From assembly GCA_035935775.1 (NCBI GenBank), contig DASYWT010000036.1, positions 1-17,126 on the forward strand: DNA of 17,126 bases, given 5' to 3'. Numbering within the stretch: the stretch's first letter is position 1; the number at the start of each line of letters is the position of its first letter. The notes beneath the pieces were generated by a model, which saw nothing but the letters and a program-made list of their open reading frames with translations, was not told the origin of the DNA and made no database searches. A program made the position numbers and the translations under genes. Shown in pieces: positions 6,877 to 13,792 of the stretch. This DNA comes from JAICWP01 sp035935775 (lineage in GTDB: Bacteria; Acidobacteriota; Terriglobia; Terriglobales; Acidobacteriaceae).

Positions 6877-7713
6877 ATGTGCAACAATATTTACCTTGGC
6901 AAGACCTACGAGGGTGCGTTGATCAGCCTGCTCACCATTCTGGCGGTCGGATTCCTTCTCGGAATGCGACACGCTACCGACGCCGACCACGTCATCGCTG
7001 TCAGCACCATAGTTACACGGGAGCATAAGACGGGACGCGCCGCTGTTATCGGAGCCGCCTGGGGCGTGGGGCATACTGTCACCATCTTTGCCGTGGGCTC
7101 TGTCCTCATTCTGTTTCGCATCACCCTGCCGCCGCGGGTGGGGCTCTCCATGGAACTGGCGGTGGGCTTCATGCTGATCGTGCTCGGGATTCGCAACCTG
7201 CGGGCCAGCTTTTCCTGGCGCAGTGGCGGGCAGCGGCACGAACACAAGCCCACGGTGCATTACCACGCGCACGGCGACTACATTCACGCGCACGCCAGCC
7301 GGCCCGACAATCCTCCGTCGCATAGCCACCAGGAGACACCGGTCACCAGACTTGATCACTGGTTCGGCCGGTCCTCTATCTACAGCATGGTGCGCCCGCT
7401 GTTGATCGGTATTGTGCACGGGCTTGCCGGCTCGGCCGCCATTGCCCTGCTGGTGCTGAGCACGATTCCGTCGGCCCGCTGGGCGGTGGCCTACCTGGTG
7501 ATCTTCGGCGTGGGAACGATTCTCGGCATGATGCTGATCACCCTGGCCATGGCCTCCACTTTCTCATTCGGGCAAAAACATTTTGTGAACGTGGGCCGGC
7601 ACTTTGAATGGGCGGCAGGCGCTATCAGCCTGGTCTTCGGGATGTTTGTAACCTATCAGGTCGGCTTCGGCGCCGGCCTGTTCACCGCCAACCCGATCTG
7701 GATTCCGAAGTAG
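6877..7713 (+). CDS. HoxN/HupN/NixA-type nickel/cobalt permease
   Basis: An inner-membrane metal permease of 278 residues from the ATG at 6877. A GTG at 6850 is also in frame. A TTG at 6919 has the best upstream site (CGAGGG) and would begin right at helix 1. The family signature H-x4-D-H is exact (HATDADH, residues 32-38), within the first helix that forms the Ni2+/Co2+ site. Further family motifs are WGVGHTVTIF (62-71) and IVHGLAGSAAIALL (179-192). I count about six membrane segments. Between the two halves is a hydrophilic loop (about 121-151) with nine histidines, a likely metal-binding region. There are no urease, hydrogenase or cobalamin genes nearby to tell which metal it carries. Confidence 0.88.
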   Translation: MCNNIYLGKTYEGALISLLTILAVGFLLGMRHATDADHVIAVSTIVTREHKTGRAAVIGAAWGVGHTVTIFAVGSVLILFRITLPPRVGLSMELAVGFMLIVLGIRNLRASFSWRSGGQRHEHKPTVHYHAHGDYIHAHASRPDNPPSHSHQETPVTRLDHWFGRSSIYSMVRPLLIGIVHGLAGSAAIALLVLSTIPSARWAVAYLVIFGVGTILGMMLITLAMASTFSFGQKHFVNVGRHFEWAAGAISLVFGMFVTYQVGFGAGLFTANPIWIPK

Positions 7714-7750
7714 ACCTCGCCTGCCAGCTTGCGATGCCCGACTTTGCTAA

Positions 7751-8068
7751 TTACTGGATCCGAGCTGCGCCAGTCATGTCTTCACCAGCCGCCAGCAGAG
7801 ACTCACTCCTCGCGCCTGCAGTACGAGTCTGTCGGTAAGGCCGGTACTCATCAGATTCATAGAACACCTTGGCGGCCTCCTGCGACGGCCATTCGAGGAT
7901 CACCAATACCTGAGGCAGTTTTCGTTGGCCTTCGATTTTCTCGACTTTGGATGTGCGCGCCAGATAGCGGCCGCCATGCTGCTCCACCAGCCGGGTTACG
8001 TTCCGGACGTATGCTGCCACCCAGCTACGATCTGTTATCTCGATCTCAATAACCGCGTAATACTTCAT
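7751..8068 (-). CDS. DUF1330-like dimeric alpha/beta-barrel protein
   Basis: A 105-residue cytoplasmic protein starting at ATG 8068 with a good GGGAGG site six bases upstream. The pattern MKYYAVIEIEITD, then YVRNVTRLVEQHGGRYLARTSKVEKIEG, then VLVILEWPSQEAAKVFYESDEYRPYRQTRTAGARSESLLAAG, is typical of the DUF1330 family. These are small ferredoxin-fold proteins that dimerise into an antiparallel barrel. The core is complete by about residue 94. Some members of the superfamily are monooxygenases, but no catalytic residues can be named here. Its start is only 16 bp downstream of the small membrane-protein gene, so the two are probably co-transcribed. Confidence 0.82.
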   Translation of the reverse strand: MKYYAVIEIEITDRSWVAAYVRNVTRLVEQHGGRYLARTSKVEKIEGQRKLPQVLVILEWPSQEAAKVFYESDEYRPYRQTRTAGARSESLLAAGEDMTGAARIQ

Positions 8069-8084
8069 CGCAGCCTCCCTGCCG

Positions 8085-8321
8085 TCATCGAGTCACCATC
8101 AGGTAGATGATGGCCACTGGCCCCACCAGGCTAGTCAAAACGGTGAACCAATAGCCGAGAGGATTCTCGTCGCGGTGGAACTTGTACCCTCTCGATCGTA
8201 TCTCGCCGGACTTCAACCCAGCGATTCCGAAGTAAAACACCACCGAGAAGAGCAGGATAATGACTATTCTGGCTATCAGAAATTTGGGCATTTTCAGCTC
8301 AACCGAGCAGGCCTGCTCCAT
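8085..8321 (-). CDS. small two-helix membrane protein of unknown function
   Basis: A 78-residue protein from the ATG at 8321, with AAGAGGA directly touching the start. Met11 at 8291 (MPKFLIARIV) is an alternative that would start immediately before the first helix. Two hydrophobic helices are visible, at about residues 16-36 (IARIVIILLFSVVFYFGIAG) and 57-76 (YWFTVLTSLVGPVAIIYLMV). A charged loop with several Arg/Lys (SGEIRSRGYKFHRDENP) joins them. No family is recognised. It lies between the NIPSNAP and DUF1330 genes on the same strand. Confidence 0.6.
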   Translation of the reverse strand: MEQACSVELKMPKFLIARIVIILLFSVVFYFGIAGLKSGEIRSRGYKFHRDENPLGYWFTVLTSLVGPVAIIYLMVTR

Positions 8322-8390
8322 TCCTCTTTTTCAAGTGAAGAGCCCGTTGAGGGAGACCGGAGTAACAGGCGCGCATTCTAGCGTGTTTCC

Positions 8391-8705
8391 CTACCAGTGA
8401 ACCAGGTTTTCGGGATCGTCCACCAGCACGACTTCGTATTTTTCTATCATGGGCATGAGGACATTCTCCAGTTCGCGCTTCCACAGCTCGCCTTCGTAAA
8501 ACTTGGCTTTCATAGGCTCGCGCGAAGGCAGGTCGGGGAAGCCGCGCATAAAGAAGAAGGTGTCCGGATCTTCGATGGAGAGGAACGGGCCCAGGATTTT
8601 CATTCCGATTTCCGCGTGCGCGGGCACAGACTTGGAGCGGAATATCTCCAGGAACTGGGCACGCTTGCCGGGCTTGAGCTTATAAGTCCGCATTTCGATG
8701 ATCAT
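8391..8705 (-). CDS. NIPSNAP family protein
   Basis: A 104-residue protein starting at ATG 8705, with GAGGATGG about five bases upstream. It shows the NIPSNAP pattern: the opening strand MIIEMRTYKLKPGKRAQFLEIF, then the central ILGPFLSIEDPDTFFFMRGFPDLPSREPMKAKFYEGELWKRELENVL, and a last strand YEVVLVDDPE. This is another dimeric ferredoxin-fold barrel family. Its biochemical role in bacteria is not settled, and no active-site residue can be named. The next gene on this strand starts about 69 bp downstream, so the three small genes may form one unit. Confidence 0.87.
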   Translation of the reverse strand: MIIEMRTYKLKPGKRAQFLEIFRSKSVPAHAEIGMKILGPFLSIEDPDTFFFMRGFPDLPSREPMKAKFYEGELWKRELENVLMPMIEKYEVVLVDDPENLVHW

Positions 8706-8872
8706 CAGGCCATCCTCGGCACCGCCAATTGCGGCATTGCAGCAGACTTTAAAAACCTTCCGTCACTCCAGCGCCTTCTCTCTGCCCGCTCAGCGCCAGA
8801 AGCTGATGGCCAGCGCCGGGGATGACGGTGGCAGAGGTATTGTGTGGCACGGGTAATCTGAGTTCGGCCGGT

Positions 8873-8902
8873 TTGACCAGTGCCCGAAACGGTTGTTATC
8901 AT
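8873..8902 (+). promoter_or_regulatory. promoter of the initiator tRNA
   Basis: TTGACC (8873-8878) and TATCAT (8897-8902) each match the sigma-70 consensus at five of six bases, with an 18-bp spacer. Transcription would start around 8908-8909, essentially at the first base of the tRNA. Confidence 0.6.
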
Positions 8903-8907
8903 AATTT

Positions 8908-8984
<77 letters not shown>

Positions 8985-9353
8985 TCCGAACGCCCCCTCG
9001 ACCACCAACGATTCCGAGCAGGCTCCAGGCACCACGACAGAGATGCTATGGACGACCGTTCCGCTCGACGGGAGCCGAGGCAACTCCTCGCTTACCATCG
9101 GGAGTTCAGGCTATTCCACCACCATCATCTTCCTGCCACCCGGCGCTTCTCCTTCGCCTCCGTCAGCAGTCGCAGACGATCTTCAACCTGCCCTGGGATT
9201 TACACAACTTTACAAGAAATGACTGACTCTTTACGCAGCGCTCTCTAACTTCCGGGCATCTTAGGTTGCGAGCAGCCCACACTCAGGTACCCCGTTCACA
9301 CTGACTCTTGTTGTCACTGCACTTGGAGCAAACGTGTGCGCTAGATTGATTGG
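8985..9353 (+). other. 369-bp intergenic region with regulatory repeats, no gene
   Basis: No coding sequence is credible here; open frames run through the tRNA and show no family features. It holds the phased TTTAC repeats at 9199-9234 and must hold the promoter of the DUF2844/DUF3443 pair. I could not place a clear -35/-10 pair. Confidence 0.55.
9199..9234 (+). promoter_or_regulatory. 10-bp-phased TTTAC repeats (CpxR-box-like), copy 1
   Basis: TTTAC (9199-9203), five bases, TTTAC (9209-9213), then ATGAC (9219-9223) and TTTAC (9230-9234). The 17-bp word TTACACAACTTTACAAG (9200-9216) recurs exactly at 11075-11091. TTTAC-N5-TTTAC is the reverse complement of the GTAAA-N5-GTAAA box bound by CpxR in enterobacteria. 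It lies about 120 bp upstream of the DUF2844 gene. Confidence 0.5.
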
Positions 9354-9803
9354 ATGAAACGCTTCTTGCTCATGCTGCCGCTTGCGGTACTAATGAGTCT
9401 GGCTTTGCCGGCTGGAGCAGTGCTGGGCGAAGCGGCTCAATCGGTGCAGAAGGACCAAGCCCACATGAGGGGTACGCTGCGCGTCCAACGATCGCAAGCC
9501 TACACCCTGCACGAAATCCGAGCGCCCTATGGAACGGTGGTCAGGGAATATGTTTCGCCGTCCTCAGGAAACGTATTTGCCATTACATGGAAGGGACCGA
9601 AGATTCCCGACCTGCGCCAGCTCCTGGGCCACTATTTCGATCAATATGCCCGCGCCGCTCAGAGCCGGCGGGGACACGGCCCGCTGATCATCGAACTCCC
9701 CGGTTTGGTGGTGCAGTCGGCTGGACATCAGCGCTCTTTTAGCGGCCGCGCCTGGCTCCCACAGGAGATGCCCCAGGGCACACGCGCGGAAAAGTTGCCC
9801 TAG
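9354..9803 (+). CDS. exported DUF2844 protein
   Basis: A 149-residue protein starting at ATG 9354; the ribosome site is weak. Residues 1-22 form a Sec signal peptide (FLLMLPLAVLMSLALPAGA). The mature protein follows the DUF2844 pattern closely: LGEAAQSVQKD near the new N terminus, YTLHEIRAPYGTVVREYVSP (50-69), NVFAITWKGPKIPDLRQLLG (73-92), PLIIELPGLVVQS (109-121) and the end FSGRAWLPQEMPQGTRAEKL. No cysteine or catalytic motif is seen and the function is unknown. The DUF3443 gene starts 12 bp after the stop. This pair also occurs side by side in other bacteria as far as I recall, which suggests that the two products work together outside the cytoplasm. Confidence 0.85.
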   Translation: MKRFLLMLPLAVLMSLALPAGAVLGEAAQSVQKDQAHMRGTLRVQRSQAYTLHEIRAPYGTVVREYVSPSSGNVFAITWKGPKIPDLRQLLGHYFDQYARAAQSRRGHGPLIIELPGLVVQSAGHQRSFSGRAWLPQEMPQGTRAEKLP

Positions 9804-9815
9804 CGGAGAATCAAC

Positions 9816-11018
9816 TTGCGGAAGTCCCTGCTGGTTCTGTTACTCGCAGCTTTCCTGCCCGCCGCCGGTTGCGGCGGAAGTTCCGGCTCGGCTTCCGGCA
9901 ACAACACCATTACTCCTCCCACCACCCAGAACGTGCAGGCGGTCTCGGTGAATCCTGGGCCCACCGGCAGCTATGTGAACGGCTTGTTCACCAGCGTAAC
10001 CGTTTGCCTGCCGTCGAATTCCTCCGACTGCCAGACAATCAGCGGCGTGCTCGTAGATACTGGCTCGGTTGGGCTGAGAATTCTGGCTTCGGCCTTGACT
10101 CTGCCGCTGCCGCAACAAACCAATGCCGCGGCGGCGCCCATCGCGGAATGCAATCAGTTCGAGGACGGCTATACCTGGGGGCCGATCAAGATCGCTAACA
10201 TTCAGGTTGCGGGTGAGCAGGCCGCCTCGGTGCCGGTTCAAGTGATCGGCGACCCCGCGTTTTCCACCGTCCCCAGCGGCTGCACCAGTACTGGACTGAC
10301 GGCTGAAGATAATCTGCAAACACTTGGCGCCAACGGCGTGCTGGGCGTGGGTTTGTTTCCTCAGGACTGTGGCGGCGCCTGCACCCTTACCGGCTCCGCC
10401 AATCCTGGAATCTACTACGCCTGCCCCAAGAGTGGCTGCGTTCAGACGGCGCAGGGCATGGCTCAGCAAGTGCAAAACCCGGTTTCCATGTTTCCCGCCG
10501 ACAATAACGGGGTAATCATCGAATTGCCGCTGGCCCCCTCTGGTGGCGCGCTTTCTCTTGCCGGCTCACTCGTCTTCGGAATCGGCACACAGGCAAACAA
10601 TTCCCTGGGCAACGCGCGTGTGTTTACGACGGATGCTTCTGGAAATATTTCCACGGCTTACGGTGGTCACTCTTACACTTCGTTCCTGGATACCGGCTCC
10701 AACGCTCTTTATTTTCTCGACAGCACTACTGCCGGCCTGCCGGTTTGCACTGACGCTTCCTCTTTTTATTGCCCCGCCTCCAGCAAAATTTTTTCCGCCA
10801 CCAACCAGGGAGGCAACGGAGCCTCAGGCGCAGTTAATTTCAGCGTTGCGAATGCCGATTCTCTGTTTGCCACGCCCAACTCGGCGTTCATCAATCTGGC
10901 CGGGCCCAATCCCAGCACCTTCGATTGGGGTTTGCCCTTCTTCTACGGTCGCAACGTATTCACAGCCATTGCCGGACAGAATACCCCCGGCGGCCCGGGA
11001 CCCTTCTTCGCTTATTGA
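9816..11018 (+). CDS. DUF3443 lipoprotein with bilobal aspartic-protease (pepsin-like) features
   Basis: A 400-residue protein with a TTG start preceded by GGAGA at seven bases. It has a lipoprotein-type signal: a hydrophobic stretch (4-14) and Cys19 in AAGC, followed by a Gly/Ser-rich tether. It fits DUF3443. The sequence carries two Asp-Thr-Gly-Ser motifs, VDTGSVGLRI (80-89) and LDTGSNALYF (291-300). Between them is NGVLGVGL (173-180), close to the GILGL segment of pepsins. Near the end is FFYGRNVFTAI (375-385), like the pepsin terminal GxxFLxxxY segment. It contains about ten cysteines, so disulfides are likely. I infer a periplasmic or surface-anchored aspartic endopeptidase, or a descendant of one. 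It is co-transcribed with the DUF2844 gene. Confidence 0.82.
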   Translation: MRKSLLVLLLAAFLPAAGCGGSSGSASGNNTITPPTTQNVQAVSVNPGPTGSYVNGLFTSVTVCLPSNSSDCQTISGVLVDTGSVGLRILASALTLPLPQQTNAAAAPIAECNQFEDGYTWGPIKIANIQVAGEQAASVPVQVIGDPAFSTVPSGCTSTGLTAEDNLQTLGANGVLGVGLFPQDCGGACTLTGSANPGIYYACPKSGCVQTAQGMAQQVQNPVSMFPADNNGVIIELPLAPSGGALSLAGSLVFGIGTQANNSLGNARVFTTDASGNISTAYGGHSYTSFLDTGSNALYFLDSTTAGLPVCTDASSFYCPASSKIFSATNQGGNGASGAVNFSVANADSLFATPNSAFINLAGPNPSTFDWGLPFFYGRNVFTAIAGQNTPGGPGPFFAY

Positions 11019-11073
11019 ATTCAGCCCGGGAGGATAGGCGGTTTTAGGGAAGATACCCGCGCGGCTAGTTCCG

Positions 11074-11108
11074 CTTACACAACTTTACAAGTCTTTACTG
11101 AATGTTAC
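11074..11108 (+). promoter_or_regulatory. 10-bp-phased TTTAC repeats (CpxR-box-like), copy 2
   Basis: CTTAC (11074-11078), TTTAC (11084-11088), TTTAC (11094-11098) and GTTAC (11104-11108) recur at an exact 10-bp period. The core contains the same 17-bp word as copy 1. The array ends about 135 bp upstream of the DUF4397 lipoprotein ATG, matching the placement of copy 1 before the DUF2844 gene. Confidence 0.5.
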
Positions 11109-11149
11109 ACACAACGCTCGCGCGCCCATGATATTTAATTAAACTTCAG

Positions 11150-11169
11150 CCGGCAGGAAATACTGCCGG
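11150..11169 (+). repeat. hairpin in the leader of the DUF4397 gene
   Basis: CCGGCAG (11150-11156) and CTGCCGG (11163-11169) form a perfect 7-bp stem around GAAATA. There is no T-run after it, so it is more likely a leader or mRNA-stability hairpin than a terminator for the preceding gene. Confidence 0.4.
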
Positions 11170-11243
11170 AACAATCTACAGCACAAGCAATGATCGCGCT
11201 TGCGCCGTGCGGCGCATCGTGCTGGTGCGCAATGGGAGCCCCA

Positions 11244-11942
11244 ATGAGTTTTCGTCCGATACTGGCGAGCGTCGCTGTCGCTTCTCTGCTTCTCTTCACA
11301 AATGCTTGTGGATCAAGCAGCAGCAGCTCCGCCAGCGCGCAATTGCGAATCCTGGATGCATCACCCCAGCAGCAGAGCATTAATTTGCTCCTGGATAACA
11401 ACAGTGTGCAGACCGGTATCGTCTCTCAGAGTGCCAGTGCTTATACTTCGGAGCCTGCGGGAAGTCACACCGTGCAGATCGAGGCCTCCGGCACCACCAC
11501 TTCCCTGGTTACACAGAACATCACGCTTAACAGCGGCAGCTCTTACACCATTCTCGCCGTTGAGCCATCTTTTGCTTCGACCAGCTTGACCATGAGCCTG
11601 CTGACCGACGACAACTCCGCGCCCGCTTCCGGCGACTTCAAACTGCGGATCATTAACGCCTCCCCCGATTTCGGCGGCAATGTTGATGCTTACATTACCG
11701 CTCCGGGTGCGGGCATCAGCGGCGCTACACCCAGCGTCAGCAATCTGGCTTTTCAGGCGGGCTCGTCCTATCAAAGCCTCACCGCCGGCAGTTACGAAGT
11801 GTATTTCTCAGTGGCGGGTCAGGGGGTAATCTCCGTTGATAGCGGACCGCTGACCTTCACCGCCGGTCAAGTTAGAACTCTAGTTCTGCTCGACAATTTT
11901 GGCAGCGGTTTTACCTCCGCCTTGCTAGCCGATCTCAACTAG
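11244..11942 (+). CDS. DUF4397 domain lipoprotein
   Basis: A 232-residue protein from the ATG at 11244, with GGGAG five bases upstream; the frame is open back to 11190. Residues 4-19 are the hydrophobic signal. Cys22 in FTNAC-GSSSSSS is the likely lipid-attachment site, although Asn-Ala before Cys is not the ideal lipobox. Two similar halves follow. One starts at LRILDASPQQQSINLLLDN and the other at LRIINASPDFGGNVDAYIT, each leading into a GSYTILAV or GSYEVYFSV-type strand. This is the pattern of DUF4397, an immunoglobulin-like extracytoplasmic domain, here probably duplicated. Function is unknown; a binding or surface role is likely. It lies downstream of the DUF2844/DUF3443 pair with its own leader. 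Confidence 0.87.
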   Translation: MSFRPILASVAVASLLLFTNACGSSSSSSASAQLRILDASPQQQSINLLLDNNSVQTGIVSQSASAYTSEPAGSHTVQIEASGTTTSLVTQNITLNSGSSYTILAVEPSFASTSLTMSLLTDDNSAPASGDFKLRIINASPDFGGNVDAYITAPGAGISGATPSVSNLAFQAGSSYQSLTAGSYEVYFSVAGQGVISVDSGPLTFTAGQVRTLVLLDNFGSGFTSALLADLN

Positions 11943-12012
11943 TTCCGCGAATGAAGCTCTGGCTTAGCTGAACGCTTGGGTGCCCGTTACCGCAGCAATA
12001 GAAGGAGTGGAT

Positions 12013-13635
12013 TTAGGCAATCGCCGAGCGCGCTGCATTCATCGCTTGCCGGCATAAGCGGCTGCCCAGGAATAGAGTGCTCCACTCCACGCCCAGCCAA
12101 TCGCGCCAGGAAAGCGGCGCCCCAAGGCTGGCCCAACTCGTAAGCCATCTTTGCAGCCCCTGTCGTGCCATGATGGAAGCCATTCCGATCTCGCCTGCGC
12201 CGAGATCGTGCTGAACGCCCTCCAAGGTGAACAGCACCTTGCGCAACATGATCAGCGGCGCCGGCAGGCGAACCCCTTTAAACGCGATATCCTCCAGCAG
12301 GTCGGTCGTGTCCACCGCTTCCGGCAGGCGGGTCAAGGGCAGCTTGGCGATGAAGTGGTCCACGCACTCGCGGATGATGCGCGCCTGCCGCGCGCCAATT
12401 TTGCGCCTTCTCCGGCTGAGCGCTTCAATCTGCTGCCGAATGCCGGCCGGATCGCGCAGGGCCGCCATCACAAACAGCATTCCCAGCCGCCGGCGCTGCT
12501 CCCGGGACACACGTTCGGTAAGAGCCCAATCCAGGATGACCAACTCCCCAGTTTTGTCGTCATAGAGCAGGTTGCCGGCGTGGGGGTCCGCATGAAATAG
12601 AGCTTGGCTCTCTGCAGCAAATATCGGCACCGCGATAAACGCTTCGAACAACTGCTCGGAGAGGCGCAGTTTGCGCCACATCGGCAGGCGCTTGGCCGCC
12701 TCCGTGACCTTCTTGCCGCGCTCTTCAGTAAGAGCGGTTATATTCGATGTGCACAGCGGACGAATGACTTGTGGCACCCGCACTCCGCGTACCCCGCGAT
12801 AGAGTTGGCGCGCTTCCTCCAGCGTGGCCTGCTCGCGGGCGAAGTTCACTTCATGCTGCAGTAATTCGCGCACATCGCGGAACGTGTCGGGCAGGACCCG
12901 CGGCGCAAACCCGTAGTCGCGGTATCTGGCGCCGAGATACTTGGCCAGTTTTGCCAGCAGCTCCATGTCTTCGGCGAAGCATTCCGGAATGTACGGCTTC
13001 ATGACTTTGAAGACGCAGCGCTCGCGGCGCCCTCGCTCCGGATTCCACCAGGTGAAGCGCACCACGGCGCTGACACTGGCCTCGGAAAAAATTCCCAGTT
13101 TGAGTTTCACCTGGTTTTCCCGCAGCCGCGGACCCAGTTCCCTGGCAATAATCCTGCGCACTTCGGCCGCGTCCATGTCGCTGATGCCATTTTCCAGTTG
13201 GGAAAGAGCGCGGCGCATGGCAGGCAGCAAGTGACGGTTACGCGCCAGCACCTGCCCCAGTTTCTGCAGCCCGGGCACCTTGGCGATGAGACGCAGCAGA
13301 CGCTGTTCCGTCGGCGTATTGGCAGGAAGCTGCCACTGCTCTACCAGCTTGGGCGCCAGGCGGCCCGCAGAAAGCGTCCACACGGTAAACTGCATGGCAT
13401 CCTGCACCAGGGCCCGCCAGCTCGCATATTTTTCCGGGACCAATTTCTCGATGGGCAGGTGTTCCACAATCCACTTCCCCGCCGCCTTGCGCAGCGCCGG
13501 ACCGGCGGGACTGCGCAGAGCCGCTTCCAGCACTCGGATCCGCTCGACCACGGTGCCACCGGCAGCGGCAAAAGCACCCTTTAGTTCTTCTGGTGATTGG
13601 GTCAAAAACTGCTCGATGAGGGATGACTCCGGCAT
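12013..13635 (-). CDS. divergent ABC1/UbiB-family atypical kinase-like protein
   Basis: A 540-residue protein from the ATG at 13635, with GGGAG eight bases upstream; the frame is open to 13662. The family's KxGQ motif is present as KLGQ (125-128) with LLP and LSQLENGISD after it. The nucleotide-binding Lys is likely K210 (CVFKVMKP). HEVNFAREQATLEEA (261-275) fits the conserved E-x-x-F-x-x-E segment. FHADPHAGNLL (347-357) is the catalytic-loop motif, and the metal motif DFG reads DWA (369-371). The alanine-rich AAASIAQVH loop is replaced by EASVSAVVRF (185-194). Family members support quinone biosynthesis or lipid homeostasis as ATPases or kinases. No ubi or men gene is near, so I do not name it ubiB. 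The gene appears to stand alone. Confidence 0.85.
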   Translation of the reverse strand: MPESSLIEQFLTQSPEELKGAFAAAGGTVVERIRVLEAALRSPAGPALRKAAGKWIVEHLPIEKLVPEKYASWRALVQDAMQFTVWTLSAGRLAPKLVEQWQLPANTPTEQRLLRLIAKVPGLQKLGQVLARNRHLLPAMRRALSQLENGISDMDAAEVRRIIARELGPRLRENQVKLKLGIFSEASVSAVVRFTWWNPERGRRERCVFKVMKPYIPECFAEDMELLAKLAKYLGARYRDYGFAPRVLPDTFRDVRELLQHEVNFAREQATLEEARQLYRGVRGVRVPQVIRPLCTSNITALTEERGKKVTEAAKRLPMWRKLRLSEQLFEAFIAVPIFAAESQALFHADPHAGNLLYDDKTGELVILDWALTERVSREQRRRLGMLFVMAALRDPAGIRQQIEALSRRRRKIGARQARIIRECVDHFIAKLPLTRLPEAVDTTDLLEDIAFKGVRLPAPLIMLRKVLFTLEGVQHDLGAGEIGMASIMARQGLQRWLTSWASLGAPLSWRDWLGVEWSTLFLGSRLCRQAMNAARSAIA

Positions 13636-13792
13636 CTTTGTGCTCCCTAACCTGCTGCACATCCAAGGACGTTCAGCCTGATCGGGCTTCGTCGGGGAGC
13701 AAAGCCAAAGTACAACTTCAGATTACACCCAGCCTGCGCTTCATTCACAACTTCTGACGGTGGGCCAGGGTGATCCCGGCCCCCCGAGGTTG

